The position numbers were made by a program, and so were the translations under genes. 64,000 nucleotides of DNA from assembly GCF_035083965.1 (NCBI RefSeq), contig NC_089736.1, positions 2,648,501-2,712,500 on the forward strand, read 5' to 3'. Each line of letters starts with the position of its first letter. The stretch's first letter is position 1. Below, in pieces: positions 23,101 through 35,600 of the stretch. The notes beneath the pieces are model-generated. The model did not search any database and had not been told where the DNA came from. It saw only the letters and a program-made list of their open reading frames with translations. The DNA comes from Branchiostoma lanceolatum (lineage: Eukaryota; Chordata; Leptocardii; Amphioxiformes; Branchiostomatidae).

Positions 23101-26100
23101 GTACGTCCAGAAGATTTTCTTAGCGTGAATCGGGTCTTAGTCTCTTTGTTTTCCATTGCATACCCTGCAAATTGCCTCTCGGCGCAACACGCCAAGTTTG
23201 TACTTAGCAATACAAGCTGCATATCCAGACAGATTTATTTGATCCACTTGTACCAGGAAGGGCCGTTGTCTTATCGATTAGCGTGGTGTTTTTTACGTCC
23301 TCGATGTGTTGCTCTTCTCCAACACGGCACCTATAGACTGCACGACTATATCTCTATATATGAAAATATGACACCGACCCCTACATTGGCGTGGAAATTG
23401 GAGGTACAGAGCATTAGAACTAGACCTGTTGAACACTAGACCTCGGCGTGTTACCTTTTTCCTCTGCTTATCAACGTTAACGTTTCTGTGTCCTTTCCAG
23501 AACCATCGAGGCCCAGGACACGACCAGAGTGCCCCTGAAGACGGCGTTTCTTCCGTTCGTCAGCCCGGACCAGCCTGGGCACGAGTGCGTGTACGTGGAC
23601 CCCGGCACTGGGAACGACACCCTGCTGGAGTTCATCTTCGCCTGCCACATGCAGCCGGAGGACGCAGTCTTTCTGTACTCAGGTGAGCATGAGATGACGT
23701 CAGATTTCTCAAGACAATCTCATAGCTTACAGCAGACACTAAACTTGTTGTGGATCACCAAAAATACAAGACATTGCGTCTTCAGATTTGAGTTGCAAAT
23801 GACTACCAGGAGAAGGATTTGAATAGATAAAATTTGTATAAAGCGGCCGTACTCTTTTCTTGATAAACGTTAAGTAAAGGCAGCAGTTGTTTCAAACCTT
23901 TTCGTCCAGAGTTCTTTTAATGGAATAAGCCTCCCTCAAGTGAGGGATTGTCAAATGTTTGTAGCATTCATGCTAACACAGACGATACTCCGAACAGTTC
24001 TACAGTCGCGTAGACCGTTTACAGCCCTGGGTATCAAAGATGTGTTGTTTTACAGAGTACTTTCCTGTAATTTCGTTTGTTTGTTTTTGTAATCAACCTT
24101 TAGATTCCCATAGCAGCGTGGGGTGGAGAATGGAGGAGGGTTCGGTGACGACACTCAGTGACGTCAAGACGGTCCGGATCACGATGCCGGGCCACGTCAC
24201 GGTTAGTACTGTAACAGCTACTTTACACCTTTGGTAATAAGGGTGATAGCAGAGAAGAAATGGGCATGTAATGTCTCTAAAGATTTGGCTAAGCACCCCA
24301 GGTCACCCCTACTCTTCTCGGGTGTGTTGGGCTTTTGAACTTGAAGATGTTTAACACCTTGGAGGGCTTTAAGTAAATACAAGCAATTATCCATCAATGA
24401 GACGTTCCTGAAATCCTTTAAGATTTTGACATCATCATCAATCATATGGTTAAAAAGTTATCATCTTTAGATTGAAGAGCACTACGCTACACGTGTAACT
24501 TGACTGATCGATAGAAGTGTTTGTGCCATTGAAAAACCACATTCGATGCCTTACCACTGGCTGGGACTTAACTTAAATTCTGGATTATATTCTTTAGGAA
24601 ACTCGTTTCTGCTTTGACGTTGAACCTGACATGAGCTCATATCCGGATCCGCCTTGCGGCTGGGGAACCAAAGTCTCCGTCACTTCTGGTCAGAGCAACC
24701 TGTCCGTCCCTCCTGTCAGTGTCAATGGCGCCTTCTCCGAAACGTCAGCCGACCTGGCCTCTGGAGGCAGCATGGTCTTGTACGCTCTGGTGGAGAAGGA
24801 CTACGCATGCGTCCTCGGTGCTATGGTCACTGCTGTCGTCACCAGGCCGCACGGCAAGGATGCAGAGGTCATGCTCAAGGACGACGGTCAAGGTCATTCA
24901 TTTTTCCATTTCATATGATCATAGGTTAGCATCGCGCAAGCCTTATCGTTGACATTTGAAACTTTTACTGTATGCTGAAAGCTTACAACGGACAATGACA
25001 ATGAAGATTTGTCCGGTCTTCAACATTCAGACCGACAGCTAAGAAAATGAATCTGAAGATCTTAAGTACGATTTAGGGTTATGAGCACTGATTCGACTTC
25101 CTTTTTCAAGGGCAACTGGACACTTCCATTGTACCCATCGAAGATACAGTACTATTCAGTTGAAATAGCCACACTTGTTGATTCAAGGTCCTGGAATTTA
25201 TCTTTTTAGGTGTGGATGCAGTTGAAAACGACGGGATTTACTCAGCCACGTTCGAGCGTTTCCTAGGCAACGGGCGGTACAACGTCATGTTGAAGGTGCA
25301 CGGAAGTAGCGTCCTGGCGCAGGTGGACACGTCATGCGTGGCCGGCGTTTCCGGCGGAAGTGACATCAGCGTATCGGACAGTCAATTCACATCAGATTTC
25401 GACAGGTATGATATCAATTTCATTTTCTATGTAAATTTCTCCAACGACTTACATGTAGATGTACAAGATTTCAACAACGCAATGTAACTTTTTTATTTTG
25501 CAGAACAGTTATATTTTGATTTATCAACTTAAGTGTATAAGCACTCACTCACTCACTCACTCACTCACTAAGTCACTCACCATTTGCATAAAAAAGTGTC
25601 TCAAAACCACAAAGGAAAACAGGCTTTTGAGTATTTGTGTAAGCTTCTTCCCATGGTTTTACAGGAACACTATTATCCCTATGTTTGTCAGGGTATGGAG
25701 GCAAAAGCAGCTTGTCAATTTGATGACAAAGACTATTCACACTGCGCTATGATTGGTCATCCGAAATAACGTAATCAGCTAACCCTTTATAAGGCGTGCG
25801 CCCCTTGTCGCTCTGCCTATTTCATTGGGAGCTCTCCGCACCACCGCTAGCAGCAGAGTCGCTCGGCGAAGCCATCTTTTCGGAGACCCCACGTGTAGAG
25901 CTTTCTCAAGTTGCTCCAGAAAGGTTTGGAGTGTACTGAGGGTAACATTTTGTGTACGTAGTGTTTTTTGGTGACATAGACCATGCATCTAATCCTGATA
26001 TCTCGTTCCCAGAGTGGTTGCGGTGGGCTCGTTCCAAGTGTCCGGGTACGACGGGCCGCTGGAGGAGGCGGAGCCGACAACGTCATCGGAGCCGGAGCCC

Positions 26101-29100
26101 GAGCCTGTGGCTGTCATCGGTAAGGACCTGTTAGATCTGAGAATAGGAATGAAAACAAACAGAGATACATGTAATGATAAAACATTTGTTGTAAAGAGAT
26201 GATGACTGAGATGCCATTGTTGTACACTTTAAAGAAGAATAAAACTGACAACTAACGAAACTGAAAAGAAGGATTTGTAAAGAAAGAAAATTAGACTGTA
26301 CCTGATTTTACTGCAATAATCTTTACCATGGTAGCCATTTGAATCTGTCATTTATTTGTGGTTCTACTTTTAAGGAATGAAAAGTCTTATTTCTTAAGTT
26401 TATAAAATGGCTCTGCTCCTGAGTAGTTGCCAAAAAGGTATGGTATCTGATGTAGCTCCTTCAGAGGAAACTATGCTTTAGAAGAAACTATGCTCTATTG
26501 GGGTTTGCTTACATTCAAGTGTTTTATCTACTTCGGATTTAAAAACGAAAGCGGAGATTTGTCAAGGTCAGGACTGTTCTTTTTTCCTCAGCCATGGGGG
26601 CCGGTGTCGGTACTGCAGCCCTGGTGGCGCTGCTGATCATCCTGGGGCTGGTGTTCCTGAAGAAGAAGGGGAAGCATGCGCAGACGGCGCCGTCCCCCCA
26701 ACCCATACCCATAGACGTAAGAAGATCCATTTATTAACTTCCCCACCAAGGTTAAGTTTTTGATACTAAGCATTTGTGGTTGTGTGGCTTAATAGCATAA
26801 CTCAAGAAGCTGTTGAAGGATTGCTATGGAATTTGGTAATGTGGTTAGGTGTCGACATCACAAAGAATGAGTTTGATTATGAGCCCTCTGGTGGCTGTCC
26901 ATGGTACTCCAGTTTTGATTTCCATTGCCTTTCCTTGTGGCCTGAATAAGTAGAGGATAACTATTAAGAGTGCCTGGGGTTTTGCATTCCCACGTCATAT
27001 GTAGCCTATATTTACAATGTGTTTTGTGGTGCCTCAGATTTAGGGATAAACAGTGCCCACTCTCACTCAAGTCCCGAACATTGTAAGGACATACATCTAT
27101 CATTATATTCATTCTTTCATTATCGTCGTTAACTTTAAAAGCCTTCCGCTCCCTAAAAGAACTTAAAGGTATTTTCGTGCTGTGTCATTTTTATCTTACT
27201 GTATGACAATAGTTTATATTTTGAGGTAGATTTGGGACTTGTACACCTGATGTGAACTTGCTGAAAAATTAAACACGGTCCACATGACGCTGTCATCTAT
27301 GATGGACTGCTCAGTTTTCTGGGACATGTACGGAGTTCCCATGAGGGTTTCCTCACACTAGAGCTTTCTCATGGAACAAGTGCAACAACCATTTGTCAAC
27401 CTCTGCCGCCATAGTTTCAGCACCAAGGACATGTGTGTTTGTTTTCTCGTATAACTTAAGAAGGTCTGGATGGATTGTGATGGTATTTGATATGTGGATA
27501 GGTCTTGAAAAGACAAATACCACGGTCGATTTTGAGCCCGCTGGTGGCTTTTCTTGGTACTGAACGTGAGACTCTATCTTTTGCCAGTTTTTTGTTTATG
27601 TGCTGTCCTGTTAGCTGGATTGTTTCCAACCTATCATCGGGCAAATTGCATCACCACCAAACATGATGCAGAAAACGGTTAGAAAAAATCAAGGGGCAGC
27701 AAAGTTGATAAATAAGGATAAAACTACTTAAAAAGTGCAGCTCTTTGGTCATTTCACTGCATACTGGTATTCGGAAGATACCAGGACATAACGTGACAAC
27801 AGCAAAATGTCTTCTACTAAAAGACTCTTGGCTTTAAAGGTCCCTTTCATTAATTATTCATAACTTCACCTTTCTCTTTACAACTTAATTTGAGTTCATT
27901 AATCATTCATATGCCATGGTACATGTACTATAAGGTACGCTGTCATTCACTTACCAGATAGGTATAGTACGAAAAAGCCGTTACTATCGCTGATGCTTCT
28001 TGTTCATTGAAGGTACCGTCACGATTTCTATGTATAAACTTAATGATGATTTACATTCCATCAATCCTTATTGCTGCTGTTATTGTTTTTTGGAGCTAGA
28101 AGAGTTAATTCATTGTGCAATCATTGTTATAATTGCTCTACAAAGCTCATGCATTATCGCGATAGAATGGACAAATGCTATGGGAACAGTTTGTATGTCT
28201 TCTGTTAGTCATAGCATGCATAGGCATTCCTTGAATACAATTTCAGATATACAACTTCAATTTCTTTTGCCTGTTGTACATGTGTTGTGTTGTGTAATGG
28301 TATGCACTCCCCTAACAAACATGGCTGCCTGGTTCCAAGTTCATGACTGTCCTACAGTGAGGATGTTTTGAGAATTTGACCTGACCTAACCTCTGACCTT
28401 ACAGGACAGCTTCAGCATAGAAGACGAGGAAGAGATGGGGATCTCTAACGGGACCGGGGAGAAACAGGAGGTGGAGGAGGAGGAGGAGGAGGATGTTGGT
28501 CCACCGGTAGAGGAAGTGATCCACAAACGGGTCAGTCACAGAACAGTTCTTGTTACACACAATTTGTGTTTTACTGAATCATATAGAACCTGTGCTTTAA
28601 TTTCTCTAATAGTATGTATTTACTAACAGGCCTGGAAATACAGTTATGTAGACAAAGACGCCCAACCCGGTCACAGTGCATAAATGTTTCACGCTCATTA
28701 TGGTTGAATCACCATGCGTGCACTTAAAGTGGTTAGGTCTAAAGCTGTTATAACTTCAAATTGATGTACAGAAATGTTGAGCTGATTTATCGATGACGTG
28801 GCTTCCTGTAGACCCCCACGCCGCCTGCCCCACCCGTTGCTGTGGCAGCGGTTGCCATGCCGACCGTGGAGGAGCCAGTGATTGATCCTGCCGTCCTGGA
28901 GGAGCAGAGGAGGCAGGAGGAGGAGCGGAGACGGAGGGAGGCTGAGAGGAAGAGACAGGAGATGGAGAAGGCCAAGAGGATACAGATGGGTGAGTCTCGT
29001 ATTTTCATCATCTATTCTTGTCATTCCCCCCCTTTTTAAGAGGCTTTTAGCCCCCACACTTGAGCATGATGACTCTCTTCCATACACCTCAGTTCAGCTT

Positions 29101-32100
29101 TGGGGTGTTCTGCCTTTGTCTTTCCGTCTTCTTCGTATTCTTCTCAATTCTGCTGCAAAGTCTTGCCACCAGCAGTTTCTCGCCCATTAAATCTTGTTTG
29201 GGTAGCTCCTATGTTGTATACTGTTCTGTGCATGTCTCATACTTTGTTATGTTGCTGTGTTCAGTTGTGTTTTGTGATGATGTCATTTTCTTTGTGGATG
29301 TGTCGTATCATAAGCACCTTTCAATTTTGGTTATTGAAAAGTCATGTGCTTTTAACTCAACCCAAAGTAGAAGGCTACATCAGTCCCAACGGAATTTAAG
29401 GTAGCTGATGAGTTACCAAATGTTGGGCTGGTAAATGCCTTATAGAGATACAACCTTCTCGACCAACTTTGCTGTTTGTTTGTTCATTTGTTTGTTTGTT
29501 CCAAACAGAGGACCAGCTGCTGAAGGACGTGCGGCGCGCGCTGAGGTCAGGTGACCGGAAGGAGGTGGGCGTGGCCGAGGAGCAGTACAAGGCTGGCGGG
29601 ATGTACGACGACGCCAACATCTCGCCAGAAATCGCCAAACTGCGCGAGATCTGGAACATCACCGATGGTGCGTCATCGAGTTTTCTTATGAGGATTAGGA
29701 CCACCAATGACTTTAAGATACTTTTCTTTTAGCAACAATGAATTTTGTTAATGTTTATCTACTGGTATCTAGGCGTGTTATCAGATGGCTTTATGTGTGT
29801 AATAACTTATAAGATATGACTCTAGAAAGGCATTGCATTGCTAAATGAGCCCAAACACCTGCAACTTAGTCTACAAGCCTGTGCTGACTTTCTGTATAGT
29901 GTTAACAATGGATTATTTCGAAGTTGAGTTGCCTACCTCAAAACTAAGCAGAGAATTTGTGAGGGCTGTACTTAGTGCTATAAAGTTGACTTTTCACAGA
30001 ATACATATTGTCATCCATGTTGTGAACATACAAAGACCACTTTATTGTATCAGATGTGCCTAAAAGATATTTCAACACATATTGAAAACACTTCCCCTTG
30101 GTCCCAGGTCTGAAGGTGGCTGTGGCAGGCAGGCGGATCAAGGAGGTGGAGCCGGCGGTGGAGATCGCCCGCGCCATCTGCGAGAACATGACGTCATCTG
30201 GCCGCATCACCCTACCCGCCGATATCACCAACAAGGCAGAGAAGGAGAAGGTAGGAAGACACAAAGTCATCTTTGATTTACCTTTAAAGGACCGAAAATC
30301 TTATACATTTCAAAGGAAAGAACCCATCAGCATGTACAAAGGTGGGGCACAAATAAAGTAGAACAAAGTCCTGTCCTTGGTGCTGAAACTATGGTGGTGA
30401 CTATAGCCATCTGTTCAGTTATTGTTTTCTAGATAGAAATCTGGGAAAATGCAGATCTTGGAAAGGGAAATCTCAGCTAATGTTGCTCACCAGACTAACA
30501 CCTTAACAGAAAGGGTAGCAGTCCTTAGGACGGGATATTGAGGGATTGTTCGATGACTACAATGGTGAACAACAACATATTGTTGTTTGTTACAACCACT
30601 TAAGGAACAGCTTCTTATACATGTATGCTAAAATTTGATCAAGATATATTTTCTATTACCTCCTGAACATACATGTTTGCCAGGAAGATGACTATAACAT
30701 TATGCCCAACAGGTGAAACAAGAGGTGGCTGACCGGAAGCAGAAGGCGCTGGAGGAACTCCAGCTGCAGGCGGAGGAAGGAGAGAAGGTCCTCAAGACAC
30801 TGAAACACCTGGAGAAGCTGCGTCATGAGGTAACGTGGTCTTTAAGTTATAATTACACTCCCATTCTGTGGCCTGTGCCATAGTATACTATCCAGCCTAA
30901 AAATAGCCTATAGGTGTCAAACCATTTGGACATGCGGGAGTTTGAAGTCTAGCACGTTATTTGAAACAAAATGAAAGGGTCAGACTTGTAAGATCAACTC
31001 TGATTTGATTTGCTGATTGAAATATGCCCAAATATGATGATATTCAATGAAAAAGCTTAAGTTCTGTAACGTATCTCCATGGAGTCTTGCCAGTTGCGAT
31101 CCAACAACACGGAGATTAAAGAAATTATTACAGACTTCTGCAGACCAGTTCACAAGTTTTAGAAACTTAAAGTTTCTTGGAATTCCTCCTGTGCTGCCAG
31201 GTGCTGGAGATGAAGCAGAGCACGGTTGCTGAGATCCGGAACTACGGCCACCCCCCTCCCCAGGTCCACACCGTCATGATCTCCACCTACCTGATGCTGG
31301 GCACGCCCGAGAGCCAGACACAGGTTTGTTTCTTTGGTTTTTGTATGTTAACTTAATCTCAGTCCACACTATTTCTGGAGTCCATGAAAAAAACATCCCT
31401 CAGGCATGGAAACTTCAACTTTCTATCATTGATGCATAACAAAACAGAGTAGTTGAAGAAAGGATTGGAATGTGCCAGTGTTTGCATCTTCCCTTCTCTT
31501 TCTTTTATGGCGTTGGCTTTCTTGATAACTATTGATTTTGATTGCATTTGTGTCTGGGTCTTAAAATCGAAGCTTTCCTTCTTCTGCTTTTTCTAGAATG
31601 CATCACAATTTCATATGTAGTACATGACGTACAATATTTGTCTCTTGTTGTGGTTTCTTTGCTTTCATGATATATGATTATCTTTTGTCTACTCCTAGAA
31701 CTGGCAGGCAGTACAGGCGCTGATGGGTAAGACCGGGAAGCTAGGCATCAAGCGGATGGTGGCGGAGTGTGACCCGGATATGATTCCCCGTGAGAAGGCC
31801 GAGCGCGCCGCCAAACTGCTGTCCGAATTCGACCTGGCGCAAGTCCGTGATGTCAGCGCAGGGGCAGCCACGTTCTATGTCTGGGTATGTTTGTGAATAT
31901 GAGTCATCCAGGAAATTGAAGAATACAATTTTAATTCAATCTGCACCACTGGATTACAATATGAAAATGTCATACGTTTTAGATGTCATTCTAACATGTT
32001 TCTTCAGTGATTAAGAAAAAATACATTGTAGAGCATTGACTTTTTTTAAATCACTGAGGAAAGATGTCGAATGGATATCTGAAACGTCTGACATTTTCAT

Positions 32101-32603
32101 ATTGCAATTCAGTGGTATTGATTGAATTAAGATTTCCTGTCCGGGTATGTAACCCGGATGATATGGTGGATTAATCCTCCTTCTGGACCTTGGGTTACAT
32201 TTTACCTTAAATCCACTACACGCATGCATACATAGACCAGTCTGTGTGAACTGGTCAAGATGTGTTTGTAAAGGTCTTAAGGTAAAATGGTGAAATGCCA
32301 AGATCCATAAAACTTGATCTAAACCTCACCTTAGGTGAGGGTAACCTCTTATACTTTAATTGACTTATAATTAGACAGACTGCTTTTCTCATTGACCATA
32401 AATGTTCTTTGAAATTTCGTAAGTACTTTTTCAATTAACTCTACCAACCTAAGTTATCTTTGTCTTTAGTTCATCTCGTTTTCTAAGAAACAGAACTAAA
32501 CTGTTTGACACTGTTTGACCTTAACTTTGCTGTGACCTTGACTAGAAGAAACCACTTTCCGCAGGTGAAGCAGACTTGTGACGACATCCTCAGAACCACG
32601 TGA
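17133..32603 (+). CDS. CLCA: CLCA-family protein fused to coiled coil and dynein stalk/MTBD-like domain
   Basis: Exons: 17133-17193, 18658-18816, 19656-19838, 20434-21189, 22728-22914, 23501-23682, 24104-24201, 24598-24892, 25210-25405, 26013-26119, 26592-26716, 28405-28530, 28812-28989, 29509-29667, 30108-30250, 30713-30829, 31201-31323, 31699-31884, 32565-32603. The sum is 3420 nt, exactly 1140 codons with the stop, and every junction is in phase. Order: signal peptide 1-20; CLCA N-terminal domain, with EEWGR (152-156) then YRWGV at the protease position; a Thr/Pro/Ser/Glu-rich insert about 167-243; VWA with DTSGSMG (from 293) and ISDGQED; beta-sandwich segment with ENDGIYS; acidic linker; transmembrane helix in exon 11 (about 745-763); acidic exon 12; Glu/Arg coiled coil in exon 13; then a helical region and a dynein MTBD-like domain (exons 14-19). 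It lacks the FN3-like exons of the minus-strand paralogue. The alternative reading is two genes split in the 1.7-kb intron after the transmembrane exon; the phase match and the paralogue's similar tail argue against it. Confidence 0.92.
18116..18400 (+). repeat. Interspersed repeat with a cacctgggtggagcgaggaa core
   Basis: The segment contains ggtcccatggtctttcacgg, gaaggcggaacccaacc, caggtacccatttttacacc and gtgcctttcccaaagcc. It has the look of a common invertebrate SINE-like repeat. It lies in intron 1 of the plus-strand CLCA gene and has no long ORF. Family not identified. Confidence 0.45.
19788..20370 (+). repeat. Decayed copies of the exon 3 donor boundary (plus-strand CLCA gene)
   Basis: Exon 3 ends with ggcctgggctcc..agatcggacagc..tgcgggacgacag and a donor at 19839. 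Degenerate versions recur at about 20150-20232 (ggcctgggctcc, aagatcg, tgcgggacgacaggtgtag) and about 20329-20375 (ggccttggctca, aagatcggacaatga). The copies lack an open reading frame of useful length. Confidence 0.6.
19857..20052. mobile_element. Near-perfect inverted-repeat hairpin (MITE or foldback type) in an intron
   Basis: Two arms of about 90 bp, 19857-19950 and 19960-20052, are almost perfect reverse complements. Both contain gcagagtaggggtttcggct or its complement and end at a loop of about 10-15 nt (around caatgtgtgggt). It lies directly behind the exon 3 donor of the plus-strand CLCA gene. There is no coding capacity. No target-site duplication was identified. Confidence 0.8.
21371..21480 (+). 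repeat. Probable interspersed repeat beginning in a CACT microsatellite
   Basis: A ctcactcactctcac tract is followed by catagcttagtcagccgtcg, gggcagcatggctctcag and ccactgctggcggtcttccg. The composition differs from the surrounding intron and looks like a SINE-type unit. It is flanked by two copies of tggtcataacaaac (21360, 21475), which may be a target-site duplication. Confidence 0.5.
21780..21870 (+). repeat. Retroelement 3'-tail-like sequence abutting the exon array
   Basis: gaagagtagctgcaatgtaa, then gtggatctaaataaactcaa and actcaaaccctt look like a retroposon 3' end with a short (actcaa)n tail. It ends exactly where copy 1 of the exon array begins, replacing the ctatttccacag acceptor tract seen before most later copies. 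Confidence 0.4.
21873..22914 (+). repeat. Seven-copy tandem array of the VWA exon (exon 5 of the plus-strand CLCA gene)
   Basis: Seven copies of a segment encoding DGQEDELPHISDVLPA.. begin at 21873, 22020, 22167, 22305, 22443, 22590 and 22728, with spacings of 147, 147, 138, 138, 147 and 138 bp (all multiples of three). Each is preceded by AG, in most cases within a ctattt-ccacag tract. Only copy 7 continues into the complete exon, ending at 22914 before gtgggt. Copies 1-6 keep about 93-102 nt of coding sequence and then switch to a short intron-like piece beginning tgtaaaaagag. Copy 3 has a 10-nt deletion and copy 4 a 9-nt one. The frame is open through the spacers from copy 1 to 4 and from 5 to 7, with a stop only between 4 and 5. 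All copies can accept the upstream exon in phase (TCA G + AC). Confidence 0.9.
24285..24345 (+). repeat. Dispersed repeat B, copy 2
   Basis: Contains ggctaagcaccccaggtcac, ccctactcttctcg and gtgtgttgggcttttgaac. It lies in an intron of the plus-strand CLCA gene. A shortened relative (accctctactcttatc, gtgtgttgggctcttt) lies at about 43436-43473. Confidence 0.55.
25543..25582. repeat. CACT-type microsatellite
   Basis: Tandem actc units with one interruption (aagtcactcacc) lie in the intron after exon 9 of the plus-strand CLCA gene. Confidence 0.85.
30108..32603 (+). other. Dynein heavy-chain stalk / microtubule-binding-domain-like segment of the plus-strand CLCA protein
   Basis: Exons 15-19 encode a VEPAVEIARAI helix, a Lys/Glu/Gln-rich coiled coil (exon 16), then EIRNYGHPPPQVHTVM, a YLMLG strand, an NWQAVQALMGK helix, an acidic DPDMIP turn, an EFDLAQV helix start and SAGAATFYVWVKQ before the stop. 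The order and spacing (E-I/V-R...PP..V...hh.hLhG, then W, then D...I, then V..hS.AA..h..W) is that of the stalk and MTBD of axonemal and cytoplasmic dynein heavy chains, including the VEPAV start of the outgoing stalk helix. In dynein a second coiled-coil strand returns to the AAA ring. Here the protein stops after the equivalent of the first part of that strand, and no AAA modules are present. The assignment rests on pattern recognition, not a profile search. Confidence 0.75.
31918..32130. repeat. Inverted repeat in the last intron of the plus-strand CLCA gene
   Basis: 31932-31985 (ttaattcaatc, ccactggatt, caatatgaaaatgtcatacg) pairs with 32075-32130 (cgtctgacattttcatattg, aattcagtggt, gattgaatta). 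The loop is about 90 bp and the arms are imperfect. Likely a small foldback or MITE relic. Confidence 0.65.
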
Positions 32604-35600
32604 CCCAGCGGTCCAATCAGATTTTTGTGTGGTGTGTACTATGTAGAACTTCTTTCGTAGTGCTTCCCATTTAATGCACAAACATTTAAAGACAAATATG
32701 ACGCTGGCTAATGTAACGCAAGGAGCAGACCAGCACCGAATCTTACCGAATCTTATTTTGTAGCATGAAGTTGTAACATTTTCTACTTGTGAAAGCTTGA
32801 AATAGCTGGACTAGCATCCATTTCCTTCATGTCAAATTCCAGCCATACGATTTTGAAGTTGGTTTATGTAAGAAGGGAGGATGGTGGTAGTGCTAGTGGC
32901 TCTTTGAGAATGTTTGTTGGGTTGATTGCAAATGAAATTACTGCAAATCTTGACATCATTTTGATGTGTTATTCCAGTATTCCCCCTCCTCCCCCCAAAA
33001 AGATTAATCAAAGTCTCGTGTGTAAGATTCGGACTGATCTGCTCATTTTATTTCAGCCACGTTAAGGGAACACCACGCATAAAGAGAGGCCAGACATCCC
33101 TAAGAATGTAAACTCACGCAGACCCCAGTGACAAACAGCACAATTCCTTAAACATTTCTGTCCCAAAAATCCCTTTCCTTTCCTTGCTTTCCTCACAATT
33201 TCCCTTAGCCTTTGGTAATTTGCAATACCTGTATGACTTGTTATTGTTTAAACAACATTGTCTGTTTGTTTCTTTAATCAAGTTGCATTATCCTCTCCAT
33301 ACTATTCAGATCTTCAGGTAAACCCTTTCATCAAGGATAAAAGAATTTGTCTTATCTGTCACGAAGCATTGTTTCAAATTTCGCACATAACGAATGTTGA
33401 AAATAAAGGAAATGACGGTAAGGTCCTGAAAAATACATCGACAAATATGTGTCAGGGAATTTGCTAAATCAAACAGAAGAATGCATCAAGCCCTGACCTT
33501 TCCGGATGATTAAAAAACGTCTGACACCCAGGAATGCTTTTAGGTTGACTCCTTCAATCATGTTGTTCTTGTTCCCTGTTCCACAGTGTGAAGGGATGAT
33601 AGAAGAAGCGAGGACCCGACCAATGACTGAGGAGTGAAGCCAGATGATGTCATGTGACACAAATGTTCTGATCGAGTCCTTTTCCACAGGACAAAGCTTT
33701 TTGGAGTAAATACACAACCCAGACTTGTCTCTTTTAGGGGATCCGGGTATCAAAAGCTTTTGTGTACTGTACCTTTGTTTGATACTAATCTGCTCTACCC
33801 AAAACCCCTAATTGAGACAACGTTTTCAACGTTTGGTTCTATGAAACAGGCTTTTCGTCATGTAGCAAACTATAGTACAAGAATTGTATTATAAATCGTG
33901 TGTACTTTATGTTTGTTGAAGTTTGGGTTTTGTTAACAATTACTTGCCTGCATTATATGTAAACCATCAGTGTCTGTGCTAGTGTTATATTATATGATAT
34001 GCCATTGACACTGCAATGGTTGGAGTGTAAATATTAGCTTCTTGCTTCCAAGTGGTCGTGATAGTTGTTAACTTACGTAATGACAAAGTCACAAAATGAC
34101 AAAGTCACAGAATGAAGTATTAAATTAAGTGCAAACAAAAATTGGCTAAAGCACAATAGCTTGCTCAACCAAACAATCTTTTAAGACAAGAACAACACCT
34201 ACAACAACTATGAGTTGACAAAAAGGATCATTTATTCAAGATTGAGATAAAGAAGCTTGTTGCATTTTACCTAAATTTTGTGACAAATCTTGACCTACAC
34301 CCACATATGAAAGTTGGACTAAATCTAGATCTTAACTCTAGGCTTCTTAAACACAATAATCTCCTTTTCAGTTCAATACAACTATACTAACAGATGTACA
34401 TAAACACTTTATACTTACACAATGTATGTAATGCACATGTCTAAATGAAACATTTCATAAAGATGTGAGATATGAAAACTATGTTTCACATGTAAACACT
34501 GATGTTCTTGTGATTTGAGGTGCTTGGCATGTATGTTTGCTTATCAAACAAGTCTTAAAATTTCACTTTTAAAGTGGTCATCAGTGCATATACTTTCTAC
34601 ACTTAACATGGAAAATGTGATATCAATGTGTTTCTGACCAGAAAAGTGGCAATATGCTTTTCACTTTGGAAGTGTTTGTATGATTTTATGACTGGACCAG
34701 GAGTGTTTTTATTTGTGATGTCACATATTACAGTTTGTAACTCGATGCTCTTAAGCAGCATTTGGAAAATAGCTTCAAGATCTGTAAAACTTTTCTTGGA
34801 CAAACATTTCATATCTTTTAAGAGACAGAATTAACAAAAGTAAGAAAGTAGCCCAAAAATGATAATTATAGGTCATTACTATTGGGAAGATATTCAGTTA
34901 ACACTAAACATATTCATTATTAGGAATATCCAAATATAAACTTCCAATTTTATTCACACCACTTTGTGTACATACTATTATACCAAAATATATACGTCAT
35001 TGCCATGATGTGTATCATATTACAATATCAATGATGTTTACACCAGTGTGTTTCAGAAAATAAATTTGCAAGTAATATCACCATTATTTGATACCGACTA
35101 TTTTCAAAGATCTTTGATTATCAAAGATTTTCTTTCCATAAAACGGCTATAAAAATACACTGATTTTGATTGCATCGTCTTTAAATATAATCAATTTTCT
35201 TTTTTCTATGTGTGCTTAGAAAAATATAACTATTGATTACACAAATCCGCTCTGAAAATAATTTTCATCTACCATATCTACATTTTTTGCTTGGTCCCTG
35301 CAAAACAACTTCTATGCCTAACATCATAAAATCCACATATTATGCATTCTAAGCTTTGTTCTAATATGATAAGATGTACCCAGTCAGCATATTTTTGTCT
35401 CCTATACATTTTATGTACAGCAAAGTTTGTCATCATACCATCAGCCTCCATTCTCAGATGAGATTTACTTCTGCTGTACTTTATATCAGATGTTTCTGCT
35501 AATCACACGCTACGCTTAACTTCTTATCAACACACTCTTTTCACTAAGCTAAGGTGTACCAAATTTTGACTTCTGTAGGTTAACATCACATTCCTCTACA

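Noticed and set aside
28405..32603. A separate dynein-like gene independent of the plus-strand CLCA gene
   Set aside because: Splice phases are continuous from the transmembrane exon, no promoter-like sequence or good start codon precedes 28405, and the minus-strand paralogue has a similar tail. It stays the main alternative until transcripts are seen.
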